15,941 nt of DNA from Eubacterium_B sp034180045 (GCA_034180045.1 JAXFOY010000008.1:1-15941); one strand, 5' to 3'. Positions 1 to 6,853 are shown, numbered from the stretch's first letter. Program-made: numbers and translations. Notes: generated from the sequence alone by a model not told the origin.

Positions 1-38
1 CGCTGGCGAAAATACATTTCTTCGGTTATACTTTTCAT
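1..38 (-). CDS. N-terminus of an IS transposase (partial, runs off the left edge)
   Basis: On the minus strand an ATG at 38-36 opens a frame reading MKSITEEMYFRQR, preceded by a good ribosome binding site (AAAGGAG, seen as CTCCTTT on the plus strand at about 46-52). This opening resembles the N-terminus of IS3/IS481-like transposases of Clostridia, which begin with a short helix followed by a helix-turn-helix. Only 12 complete codons are present, so the family rests on recognition of the opening residues and not on any catalytic motif. The gene points away from the broken deacetylase at 143-469, as expected if this is the end of an element inserted there. Confidence 0.5.
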   Translation of the reverse strand, partial: MKSITEEMYFRQ

Positions 39-115
39 GAGAGGACTCCTTTGATACTTTTTTGTTTGTGGTAAAACCTATTGTACCAAAGTTCCTCTCT
101 TTTTTTATTTATTTC

Positions 116-141
116 TGTAACATATGTCTTATCACATTACA
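116..141. repeat. Candidate terminal sequence of the IS element
   Basis: The stretch is bounded by TGTAA (116-120) and TTACA (137-141), an inverted pair, and lies directly between the transposase leader and the point where recognisable deacetylase coding sequence begins (about 143). Many IS elements end in TGT...ACA, so position 141 is a reasonable junction. The other end of the element is outside the window, so no terminal inverted repeat or target duplication can be checked. Confidence 0.35.
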
Positions 142-142
142 A

Positions 143-469
143 TATGTGAGCTACCAGTCGCATTCTTTCGATATGCACAGAGCCGGAGGAAATATAGGTC
201 ATGGTGGCAGAATAAGTGCTATGTCGATAGCGGAAATAGAGGATGATCTAAAGCAGGCACGTAATATGGTAGGAAATAATGAGGCATTTGCATATCCGTT
301 CGGAGACATGACGGAGGATGCCATAAAAGCGGTGAGGAATTGCAAGATAGACTGCGCTTTTTCAACCGTATACGGTAAGGTTGAAAAGGGTGACGATAAA
401 GCGGCGCTTTGCAGAATAAGGGTTCACGGTGCGGCAGGACTGGATGCATTTATATCTTCTATACAATAG
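143..469 (+). pseudogene. Polysaccharide deacetylase (NodB-like), 5' truncated
   Basis: The C-terminal part of a carbohydrate esterase family 4 (NodB homology) domain is readable. It shows the metal-binding motif HSFDMH, a YPFG motif, and a terminal IRVHGAAGLDAFISSI block. The N-terminal TFDDG metal motif and any signal sequence are missing. The open frame continues upstream to an ATG at 62, but residues encoded before about 143 are hydrophobic, resemble no deacetylase, and have no good ribosome binding site; they are probably IS-end DNA read by chance. Such enzymes remove N-acetyl groups from cell-wall or exopolysaccharide sugars outside the membrane. Loss of the first half should leave this copy inactive. 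It ends with TAG at 467-469. Confidence 0.7.
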
Positions 470-581
470 GTGGATTTTGTTTATATTTACTAATTTGATG
501 AAATGTCTTTGTTAAAAACAACATATAATTTGGTATTAAAAAAATATATTGTTTTTATGCTGATTTTACCTAAAAAAAGCA

Positions 582-610
582 TTGTAAGAGAGAGCAAAAA
601 GGTATAAAAT
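582..610 (+). promoter_or_regulatory. Probable promoter of guaB
   Basis: TTGTAA (582-587) and TAAAAT (605-610) are separated by 17 bases, about 60 bases upstream of the guaB start. No purine riboswitch core is recognisable in the leader. Confidence 0.45.
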
Positions 611-670
611 AATCTGCAAAAGTAAAATCACGACAACAAAAGTTTATATAAAAATGAGAGGAGATTCCAT

Positions 671-2188
671 ATGGCGCAGTTCATCAATGAACCATCAAGA
701 ACATTTAACGAGTACCTGCTTTTGCCGGGTTATACAGGTAAGGATTGTACTCCGGATAATGTAGATTTATCAACCCCTATTGTTAAATACAAAGTAGGTG
801 AAAAACCGGCGATTCGTGCTAATATTCCACTTGTATCTGCTGTGATGCAGTCGGTTTCTAACGATACTATGGCGGTTGCACTTGCCAAGGAAGGTGGAAT
901 TTCATTCATTTTCGGATCGCAGTCAATTGAAAATCAGGCGGAGATGATTCGCAAGGTGAAATCACATAAGGCGGGATTTGTTAAGAGTGACAGCAATCTG
1001 CGCCCTGATCAGACCCTGGCGGATGTGCTTGCGCTTAAGGCGGAGAGAGGTCATTCAACTATTGCAATTACTGAGGACGGAACCTCATCCGGGAAGATGG
1101 TAGGTCTTGTTACCAGCCGTGATTATCGCGTGAGCAGAATGGACCCGAAAACACTGATTAGCGAGTTTATGACTCCATTCGAAAAACTCGTATATGCTAA
1201 GAACGGTGTAAGTTTGTCTGAAGCAAACGATATGCTTTGGGATAATAAGCTGAATGCTCTTCCTATTGTAGACGACAATCAGAGATTAACTCACTTTGTT
1301 TTCCGTAAGGACTATGACAGTCACAAATCAAATCCTAATGAGCTTTTGGATTCACATAAGCGCTATGTTGTAGGTGCGGGAATAAACAGCCGTGACTTTG
1401 CGGAGCGTGTTCCTAAGCTTGTAGAGGCGGGGGCAGATGTTCTTTGCATTGATTCTTCTGAAGGATATTCAGAGTGGCAGAAGGACACTATAGAGTGGAT
1501 TCGCGCAAATTATGGAGATGCGGTTAAGGTAGGTGCCGGTAATGTAGTCGATGCCGAGGGCTTCAGATACTTAGCTGATGCGGGAGCTGATTTTGTTAAA
1601 ATAGGTATCGGCGGCGGTTCTATCTGCATTACAAGAGAGCAAAAGGGTATAGGTCGCGGGCAAGCTTCAGCGGTTATAGAGGTTGCAAAGGCACGTGATG
1701 AATATATGAAGGAGACTGGTATATATATTCCGATTTGCTCAGACGGCGGAATCGTATATGACTATCATATGACCTTGGCACTTGCAATGGGTGCCGACTT
1801 CATTATGCTGGGAAGATATTTTGCAAGATTTGACGAATCACCGACAAGTGTTCTGAACATTAACGGAAACTATGTCAAGGAATATTGGGGAGAGGGTTCG
1901 AACCGTGCAAGAAACTGGCAGAGATATGATTTAGGCGGAGATTCCGCTGACAATAAGATGAAGTTTGAGGAAGGTGTAGACTCATATGTACCATATGCCG
2001 GCTCGCTTCATGACAATGTAAATCTTTCACTTAACAAGGTTAAGTCAACGATGTGTAACTGCGGTTCTCTTAGCATTAATGAGCTTCAATCAAAGGCAAA
2101 GCTGACGCTTGTTTCGGCAACTTCCATTGTTGAGGGCGGAGCCCATGATGTAATTTTGAGAGATTCAAGCCAGAATGTATTAAGATAG
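671..2188 (+). CDS. guaB: IMP dehydrogenase, Tritrichomonas-like long form
   Basis: This enzyme oxidises IMP to XMP with NAD+, the first committed step to guanine nucleotides, in the cytosol. The 505-residue product has a (beta/alpha)8 barrel interrupted by a pair of CBS domains at roughly residues 95-215. The active-site loop reads GIGGGSICITREQKGIGRGQ, with the nucleophile at Cys319, followed by CSDGG (356-360) for IMP phosphate binding. The mobile-flap Arg-Tyr pair is R418-Y419 in NWQRYD. From memory of the family, these three positions carry the same numbers as the classic catalytic residues of Tritrichomonas foetus IMPDH, and much of the sequence looks the same. The GGGSICITREQ loop differs from the usual bacterial GPGSICTTR. 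The start is set by GAGAGGAG at 656-663. A terminator-like hairpin and then guaA follow. Confidence 0.96.
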   Translation: MAQFINEPSRTFNEYLLLPGYTGKDCTPDNVDLSTPIVKYKVGEKPAIRANIPLVSAVMQSVSNDTMAVALAKEGGISFIFGSQSIENQAEMIRKVKSHKAGFVKSDSNLRPDQTLADVLALKAERGHSTIAITEDGTSSGKMVGLVTSRDYRVSRMDPKTLISEFMTPFEKLVYAKNGVSLSEANDMLWDNKLNALPIVDDNQRLTHFVFRKDYDSHKSNPNELLDSHKRYVVGAGINSRDFAERVPKLVEAGADVLCIDSSEGYSEWQKDTIEWIRANYGDAVKVGAGNVVDAEGFRYLADAGADFVKIGIGGGSICITREQKGIGRGQASAVIEVAKARDEYMKETGIYIPICSDGGIVYDYHMTLALAMGADFIMLGRYFARFDESPTSVLNINGNYVKEYWGEGSNRARNWQRYDLGGDSADNKMKFEEGVDSYVPYAGSLHDNVNLSLNKVKSTMCNCGSLSINELQSKAKLTLVSATSIVEGGAHDVILRDSSQNVLR

Positions 2189-2194
2189 CATTTT

Positions 2195-2236
2195 AAGTCG
2201 GCAGTAACGGCAGACGCTGCCGGCTTTTGAGTTTTT
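2195..2236 (+). terminator. Hairpin terminator between guaB and guaA
   Basis: GTCGGCAG (2197-2204) pairs with CTGCCGGC (2217-2224) with one G.T pair, extended by AA/TT, and is followed by TTTTGAGTTTTT. A direct repeat of CGGCAG (2199-2204 and 2208-2213) allows a second stem with a three-base loop against CTGCCG (2217-2222). The two stems exclude each other. Confidence 0.65.
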
Positions 2237-2291
2237 GTTATCACATTTTGTCGCGTGAAGAATGCTTAGTAAAAATATAATGGAGAAATAT

Positions 2292-3833
2292 ATGAAACAG
2301 GAAATGATAATAGTTCTCGACTTCGGTGGTCAGTATAATCAGCTTATTGCACGTAGAGTCAGAGAGTGTGGTGTTTATTGCGAGGTGCACTCATACCAAA
2401 CCCCCATTGATGAACTTCTCGAAAAGAATCCAAAGGGAATAATTCTTACAGGCGGGCCTAACAGCGTTTACGATGAGGCTTCGCCACACTATGATAAAGC
2501 GTTATTTGCAGCAGGTGTGCCAATTCTCGGGATTTGTTACGGTGCTCAGCTGATGGCTTATTCTACAGGAGGAAAGGTTGAAACCGCAAGCACAAGCGAA
2601 TATGGCAAAACAAAGACTTTCTTAGAAAAAAAGGGTCTGATTTTTACCGAGGTTGATGATGAAACCGTCGTTTGGATGAGTCATACGGATATGATTACCG
2701 AGGTGGGGGAAGGTTTTGTTATTACTGCCCATACGGATAAATGTCCGGTAGCAGCCATGGAGAATGCAGATAGAAAGCTTTACGCAGTTCAGTTTCATCC
2801 TGAGGTTACACACAGCGTACAAGGACAGCAGATGCTTTCAAACTTTATATATGATGTTTGCGGATGTAAGGGCGATTGGCAGATGGCTGATTTTACTCGC
2901 AAAACCATTTCAGAAATAAAAGAAAAGGTTAAAGACGGAAAGGTTCTTTGTGCTCTTTCAGGAGGCGTTGACTCATCTGTAGCTGCTGTTCTTCTTTCAA
3001 AAGCCGTAGGGAAAAATTTGACCTGCGTATTTGTTGACCACGGTCTCTTGCGTAAAAATGAAGCTGAAGAGGTAAGAAACATCTTCGGAGAATCCGGAGC
3101 ATATGACCTTAATTTGGTGTATGTTGATGCACGGGAACGCTTTTACGGTAAACTTGCCGGAATTTCCGAGCCTGAAGCAAAGCGAAAGATTATAGGTGAG
3201 GAGTTCATTCGCGTATTTGAAGAGGAAGCAAAGAAAATCGGAGAAGTTGACTATTTGGTTCAGGGAACTATATATCCTGATGTTATTGAGAGCGGTCTCG
3301 GCAAATCAGCGGTGATAAAGAGTCATCACAATGTAGGGGGACTTCCTGACTTCGTTGATTTTAAGGAGATAATAGAGCCACTGCGTATGTTGTTTAAGGA
3401 TGAGGTAAGAGCCGTAGGGCTTGAGCTTGGACTACCCGAAAACTTGGTGTACAGGCAGCCGTTTCCGGGACCCGGTCTTGGTGTTAGAATTATCGGAGAA
3501 GTAACCGCAGAAAAGGTGAAGATAGTACAGGATGCGGATGCGATTATGCGAGAGGAAATTGCAAAAGCCGGTTTGAACGGCTCGATAAACCAGTATTTTG
3601 CAGCGCTGACGAATATGCGTTCTGTGGGAGTAATGGGGGATTTCAGAACCTACGATTATGCGATTGCACTTCGTGCGGTGACAACATCGGACTTTATGAC
3701 CGCGGAGGCAGCGGAACTTCCGTGGGAGCTTTTGCAGACGATGATGAACAGAATTGTAAATGAAGTAGAGCATGTAAACCGTGTATTCTATGATTTGACG
3801 AGTAAACCGCCGGGGACTATAGAAATGGAATAA
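2292..3833 (+). CDS. guaA: GMP synthase (glutamine-hydrolysing)
   Basis: The product aminates XMP to GMP using ATP and glutamine-derived ammonia, the step after IMP dehydrogenase. Numbered from the ATG at 2292 it has 513 residues. A class I glutamine amidotransferase domain comes first (GGPNSVY near 55-60, nucleophile in GICYGAQ at Cys82, His169 and Glu171 in FHPEVTH). An ATP-pyrophosphatase domain follows (SGGVDS P-loop at 223-228). The dimerisation domain is last, with PFPGPGLGVRIIGEV and the canonical end TSKPPGTIEME. The frame is open from ATG 2262, but GGAG at 2282-2285 sits six bases before ATG 2292 and MKQEMIIVLDFGGQ is the usual opening, so 2292 is preferred. The intervening terminator suggests guaA is at least partly expressed separately from guaB. 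Confidence 0.96.
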   Translation: MKQEMIIVLDFGGQYNQLIARRVRECGVYCEVHSYQTPIDELLEKNPKGIILTGGPNSVYDEASPHYDKALFAAGVPILGICYGAQLMAYSTGGKVETASTSEYGKTKTFLEKKGLIFTEVDDETVVWMSHTDMITEVGEGFVITAHTDKCPVAAMENADRKLYAVQFHPEVTHSVQGQQMLSNFIYDVCGCKGDWQMADFTRKTISEIKEKVKDGKVLCALSGGVDSSVAAVLLSKAVGKNLTCVFVDHGLLRKNEAEEVRNIFGESGAYDLNLVYVDARERFYGKLAGISEPEAKRKIIGEEFIRVFEEEAKKIGEVDYLVQGTIYPDVIESGLGKSAVIKSHHNVGGLPDFVDFKEIIEPLRMLFKDEVRAVGLELGLPENLVYRQPFPGPGLGVRIIGEVTAEKVKIVQDADAIMREEIAKAGLNGSINQYFAALTNMRSVGVMGDFRTYDYAIALRAVTTSDFMTAEAAELPWELLQTMMNRIVNEVEHVNRVFYDLTSKPPGTIEME

Positions 3834-3912
3834 CAGAAGCAAATATGTTACTGTTGCAAGGTGCTTGGAAATACACGAATTTGGCGATTTTGAAGTAGTA
3901 AAATTCTCTAAA

Positions 3913-3931
3913 TGATACTATTTTGATACTA
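3913..3931. repeat. Short direct repeat TGATACTA, 11-base period
   Basis: TGATACTA occurs at 3913-3920 and again at 3924-3931, starting 11 bases apart (about one helical turn), in the non-coding stretch after guaA. Similar TTGATACT strings are common next to integrated elements and one also occurs at 51-58. No function can be assigned; it may be a relic of a recombinase recognition region. Confidence 0.3.
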
Positions 3932-3987
3932 AAAGTAAGAAAAAGCAGGTTCAAAAGGGAGTTGTTGAATTTAGGTACATTTTTTAG

Positions 3988-4019
3988 AAAGCCTTCCATC
4001 GTTTTGGTGGGAGGCTTTT
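3988..4019 (+). terminator. Strong hairpin terminator downstream of guaA
   Basis: AAAGCCTTCCATC (3988-4000) pairs over all 13 positions, with two G.T pairs, to GGTGGGAGGCTTT (4006-4018) around a GTTTT loop. The T tract is short and lies partly within the 3' arm. The hairpin is about 155 bases after the guaA stop and immediately before the AT-rich accessory patch. Confidence 0.65.
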
Positions 4020-4063
4020 ATGGAAATAGTGGATGACAAATTAGAACTTGTGGAGGAAATAAT

Positions 4064-4234
4064 ATGTTAAAAGGAATAGGATATTTACTGTTTGGAGTAG
4101 CTTTATGTTTTATGTTTCCTAAATTTATCAAACAATATAAAAAAGATAAAAATATTGAAAATATACTTGAAGTTATTGGAGTTATATTATTAGCAGCTTC
4201 AAGTATTCTTTTAGGGGTTTTAGAATTTTTATAG
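4064..4234 (+). CDS. Small two-helix membrane protein, unknown function
   Basis: This is a 56-residue frame with a clear ribosome binding site (GGAGG at 4052-4056, seven bases before ATG). The protein begins with a hydrophobic segment (about residues 4-18), has a lysine-rich cytoplasm-type linker KQYKKDKNIEN (23-33), and then a second hydrophobic segment (about 35-55). There is no signal cleavage site and no recognisable family motif. Its size, topology and position beside an Imm17-like gene and a transposase remnant would suit an immunity-type or stress membrane peptide, but that is inference. Confidence 0.6.
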   Translation: MLKGIGYLLFGVALCFMFPKFIKQYKKDKNIENILEVIGVILLAASSILLGVLEFL

Positions 4235-4575
4235 AGTTACAAATGCCAGTTTGAATTAGCATAAAATATGCTGTTTCGTTATCTATTATATTATACCATT
4301 TAATCCTTGAGAAAGTTTGATATTATGCAAATTTTAATAGGTGAGCCTACCGAATGTTTTTATAACAAGAAATACCCTTGTAAGTCATTTTTGAAAGCTA
4401 TCAAGGGAAAAGTCAATGGAAAGAAAATGATACCATAAATAAGGGAAGAATAAGGGAAAGAAAACTGCGGGCTATAGGACAAAAAGTGTTGATAAAAACG
4501 TCTAAACACATTCAAATTTCAACGTTAAAATGTGGTATATCTTCCTTAGAATTAGTTTTCATGGAGGATTGTGTT
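4235..4575. other. AT-rich non-coding stretch, possibly degenerate mobile-element DNA
   Basis: No frame with a ribosome binding site is seen. A small hairpin AGCATA-AAA-TATGCT (4258-4272) followed by GTTTCGTT may weakly terminate the small membrane gene upstream. The last 100 or so bases before the transposase remnant are probably the leader and left end of that element. A second end is not visible, so this cannot be confirmed. Confidence 0.35.
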
Positions 4576-4861
4576 ATGAAGCAGGTTAATTGTCCGATTT
4601 GTGGATCTAAATGCGTTAGGTATGGCAAATTAAAATCAGGAAACCAAAGATGGCTATGTAAGTCATGCAAAAATGTATTTACACCAAAGATAGACAATGA
4701 TACTAAACAACTTCAACAGTTCTTAAATTGGCTATCAAAGATGCGTATTTCATGTGTTTTCACAGGTTAAAAGATATACAACGAGTAGACCAAATACTTT
4801 AGCAGGTCTAGAGCTTTATGCACTAGCTAGGGATTTATTTGATACTTCTTGGGAAAGTTAA
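4576..4861 (+). pseudogene. IS1249-like (IS256-related) transposase remnant with internal deletion
   Basis: ATG at 4576 has GGAGG eight bases upstream and opens a zinc-ribbon domain (CPICGSKC...WLCKSCKNVF, two CxxC-type pairs) followed by KQLQQFLNWL, typical of the N-terminus of this transposase type. That frame stops at 4768-4770. In another frame (4733-4861) the sequence reads QRCVFHVFSQVKRYTTSRPN and then a TLAGLELYALARDL block. From memory, this is the region that follows the central catalytic part of the same transposases. The junction near 4730 therefore joins the N-terminus to a downstream segment and drops the intervening catalytic region. The C-terminal part is lost as well, so no active enzyme can be made. 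The open frame extends upstream to 4486, but that extension is non-homologous leader. Confidence 0.7.
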
Positions 4862-4884
4862 ATTTTAGAATTTGAGGTTAAATA

Positions 4885-5139
4885 ATGGAAAATATATTTG
4901 AATACTTAAAAACACATTATCAGTTTGTATTGATTGGCTTTGGCTTAATTGTAATCATTGCTTCAATTTTAAGATGGAGATGGATACTTGAGCCATCAGG
5001 TAAAATGAAAAATTCAATTATATTCTCAGCAATAATAGATAAATGGGGAGAAAATGGGTTAAGAGTTATAAATATTTCCCTTGGGATTATATTAATAGTC
5101 TGCGGACTTGTACTTTTGATATTAGACACAAGATATTAA
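4885..5139 (+). CDS. Imm17-like small membrane protein (putative toxin immunity protein)
   Basis: The 84-residue product has two transmembrane segments (about residues 14-29 and 62-80). Between them is a segment with WRWILE, a hydrophobic-aromatic stretch and GENGLRVIN. This arrangement (helix, W-x-W after the first helix, a G..G.R motif before the second) resembles the Imm17 family of immunity proteins found in polymorphic toxin loci. Such proteins sit in the membrane and protect the cell from a cognate toxin. No toxin gene is seen nearby, so it would be an orphan immunity gene. GAGG (4872-4875) precedes the ATG. Codon use is AT-rich like the other genes of this patch. The family call rests on pattern similarity only. 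Confidence 0.5.
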   Translation: MENIFEYLKTHYQFVLIGFGLIVIIASILRWRWILEPSGKMKNSIIFSAIIDKWGENGLRVINISLGIILIVCGLVLLILDTRY

Positions 5140-5215
5140 AAACTAAAATCAGAAGACATACAAATAAAAATACGTAATAAAAAAAGAAAAGATTTCAAAA
5201 ATCCGTTTGCAGCTG

Positions 5216-5265
5216 AGGCGAAATTTTCACTATAAAAGTATAGGAGAAATTTCGCTCTTTTGTTT
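5216..5265 (+). terminator. Long hairpin terminator after the small membrane gene
   Basis: GCGAAATTT (5218-5226) pairs with AAATTTCGC (5247-5255). An inner stem CTATA (5230-5234) pairs with TATAG (5239-5243) around AAAG. The 3' arm is followed by TCTTTTGTTTT. It separates the accessory patch from the SnoaL/Rrf2 region. Bases 5266-5392 after it hold no gene or clear signal. Confidence 0.75.
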
Positions 5266-5392
5266 TGCGTATAGTAAGAACCTATAGTCGCTCTTTGAAA
5301 AATGAATAGACCAAAGTATGGTTTTATGCACTTATTTTGAGTTATGACTTATATCAAGATTTTTCTGCTGAAAAAAACATAAAAATTTTAGG

Positions 5393-5429
5393 TGTAACTA
5401 TTGACATTACATCTAGAGCGTGTTAGTAT
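5393..5429 (+). promoter_or_regulatory. Promoter and Rrf2-type operator of the SnoaL-like gene
   Basis: TTGACA (5401-5406) and TAGTAT (5424-5429) are 17 bases apart. A 19-base inverted-repeat site, TGTAACTATTGACATTACA (5393-5411, arms TGTAA/TTACA), covers the -35. The same site recurs at 6269-6287 in the same position relative to a second promoter, which points to control by the Rrf2 regulator encoded at 6326. Confidence 0.75.
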
Positions 5430-5497
5430 GAATCAACAAGATGAAACCACGATAGTTACAACAAAAGCGTAAGTATGAAATTTAGGAGGATATTATC

Positions 5498-6268
5498 ATG
5501 ACAAACAAAGAAAAAGCATTAGCACTTATCGGAACATTTACAACAGGAGACACAGCGAAAGCAAGGGAACTTCTCGCAGAAAATTATATTCAACACAATC
5601 TTGCTTATGGAACAGGAGCGGAGGCATTTGTAGGTGCTGTGGAATATCTTGCATCTGCGCCGGTTAAAACAACGGTTAATAATATTCGCGCATTTGAAGA
5701 CGGAGATAAGGTATTCTTGCAGACGGTATATAATTTTGCGGGAACGGGAGAGCAGGTAGCATTCGATATTTTCAGATTTGATTCAGAAGGTAAGATTGCG
5801 GAACACTGGGATAATCTGGCGGCAAAAACAGATGCAAATCCGTCAGGGCACACACAGATAGACGGAACATTAGAAAAGAAAAATGTTGATAAAGATGAAA
5901 CAAGAAAGATTGTGGAAACATTTGTAGGTGATGTTCTTCGCGGTGAAAATCCTGATAGGCTTACTTCATACTTTGATGGAGATAATTATATTCAGCATAA
6001 TACAGCAATTGCCGATGGTCTTTCAGGGCTTGGTGCTGCCCTGGAAGCAATGGCGAAACAAGGCATCAAAATGATATATAGTAAGACTCATTTTGTGCTT
6101 GTCGACGGGGATTACGCGCTTGCAGTCAGTGAGGGAACATTTGCAGAAGCTCCAACATCGTACTATGATTTGTTCCGTGTTGAAAATGGGAAAATTGCAG
6201 AGCACTGGGATGTTATGGAGACCATAGCCGATGAAGCAAGCCGCCAAAACCTGAATGGAAAGTTCTAA
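5498..6268 (+). CDS. Tandem SnoaL/NTF2-like domain protein (COG4922-like)
   Basis: The 256-residue product is an internal duplication of an NTF2-like cone-barrel domain. YIQHN occurs at 30-34 and 164-168, and FRFDSEGKIAEHWD (92-105) is matched by FRVENGKIAEHWD (226-238). The two halves are offset by about 134 residues. Proteins of this group are annotated as predicted SnoaL-like aldol-condensation enzymes, but the real substrate is unknown; the repeated His and Asp/Trp residues would line each pocket. There is no signal peptide, so it is cytosolic. AGGAGG lies nine bases before the ATG. The gene has its own promoter with the Rrf2-type operator and ends directly before the operator of the regulator gene. 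A detoxification or stress role is inference from this control. Confidence 0.8.
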   Translation: MTNKEKALALIGTFTTGDTAKARELLAENYIQHNLAYGTGAEAFVGAVEYLASAPVKTTVNNIRAFEDGDKVFLQTVYNFAGTGEQVAFDIFRFDSEGKIAEHWDNLAAKTDANPSGHTQIDGTLEKKNVDKDETRKIVETFVGDVLRGENPDRLTSYFDGDNYIQHNTAIADGLSGLGAALEAMAKQGIKMIYSKTHFVLVDGDYALAVSEGTFAEAPTSYYDLFRVENGKIAEHWDVMETIADEASRQNLNGKF

Positions 6269-6305
6269 TGTAACTCTTGATATTACAACGTTGTAGATGT
6301 AGAAT
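6269..6305 (+). promoter_or_regulatory. Promoter and operator of the Rrf2 gene
   Basis: TTGATA (6277-6282) and TAGAAT (6300-6305) are 17 bases apart. TGTAACTCTTGATATTACA (6269-6287) differs at 2 of 19 positions from the site at 5393-5411 and overlaps the -35 in the same way. It starts on the base after the stop codon of the SnoaL-like gene. Confidence 0.75.
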
Positions 6306-6325
6306 GATAACAGGAGGAAAATACT

Positions 6326-6766
6326 ATGCAAATATCAAGCAGATTTACAGTAGCCTTGCATATCTTTACCTGTGTGGATACATTCAAGGATGATTACAAA
6401 ATTACAAGTGACTTTCTTGCAGGCAGTATAAATACTAATCCTGTTATCATTCGAAAAATACTTACACAACTTAAAAGCGCAGGCCTGATTACAGTAGCAA
6501 GAGGTACGGGAGGAATTACTCCCACAAGACCTTTGGAGGAGATAACCTTTTATGATGTATATGAGGCAATAGAACCTGTTGAAAATGGAGAACTTTTTAA
6601 TTTTCACACAAATCCTAACCCTAAGTGTCCCGTAGGACGGAATATCCACGCCTTATTGGATGATAAATTAAAAGCCATACAACTTGCAATGGAAAATGAA
6701 ATGAAAAAGTATACAGTAGACGATTTAAGGAGCGGGATCAGGGAGCTTTTAGAAAAAGAAATGTAA
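6326..6766 (+). CDS. Rrf2 family transcriptional regulator (YwnA-like)
   Basis: The 146-residue protein starts MQISSRFTVALHIF, the usual Rrf2 opening. The winged helix-turn-helix covers about residues 25-65 (ITSDFLAGSINTNPVIIRKILTQLKSAGLI, wing at ARGTGGI). A dimerisation helix follows (about 108-140). The only cysteines are Cys16 and Cys101 (in PNPKCPVGRNIH), so the three-cysteine iron-sulfur site of IscR/NsrR is absent. Signalling through a single thiol or a small molecule is more likely. AGGAGG (6312-6317) precedes the ATG. Its own promoter and that of the upstream SnoaL-like gene share an operator, so autoregulation plus control of that gene is the simplest reading. Confidence 0.9.
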   Translation: MQISSRFTVALHIFTCVDTFKDDYKITSDFLAGSINTNPVIIRKILTQLKSAGLITVARGTGGITPTRPLEEITFYDVYEAIEPVENGELFNFHTNPNPKCPVGRNIHALLDDKLKAIQLAMENEMKKYTVDDLRSGIRELLEKEM

Positions 6767-6768
6767 TG

Positions 6769-6800
6769 TTTATACTTCGAGAAAACCCGTGAAGTGTAAA
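6769..6800. other. Imperfect hairpin after the Rrf2 gene
   Basis: TTTATACTTC (6769-6778) pairs with GAAGTGTAAA (6791-6800) with one G.T pair around a 12-base loop, directly after the Rrf2 stop. There is no T tract, so it may stabilise the 3' end or act as a weak terminator. Confidence 0.35.
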
Positions 6801-6853
6801 ATGTGAAAAACAGGTATTTTATTACACATTGTGTCATATGGTGTGATGAGTGC

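Noticed and set aside
481..670. Possible purine riboswitch in the guaB leader
   Set aside because: The conserved junction and loop sequences of the purine aptamer are absent, and no stable three-stem fold is apparent.
2276..2281. Perfect TATAAT just upstream of guaA
   Set aside because: It has no -35 at a usable distance, and transcription from it would start within or after the ribosome binding site.
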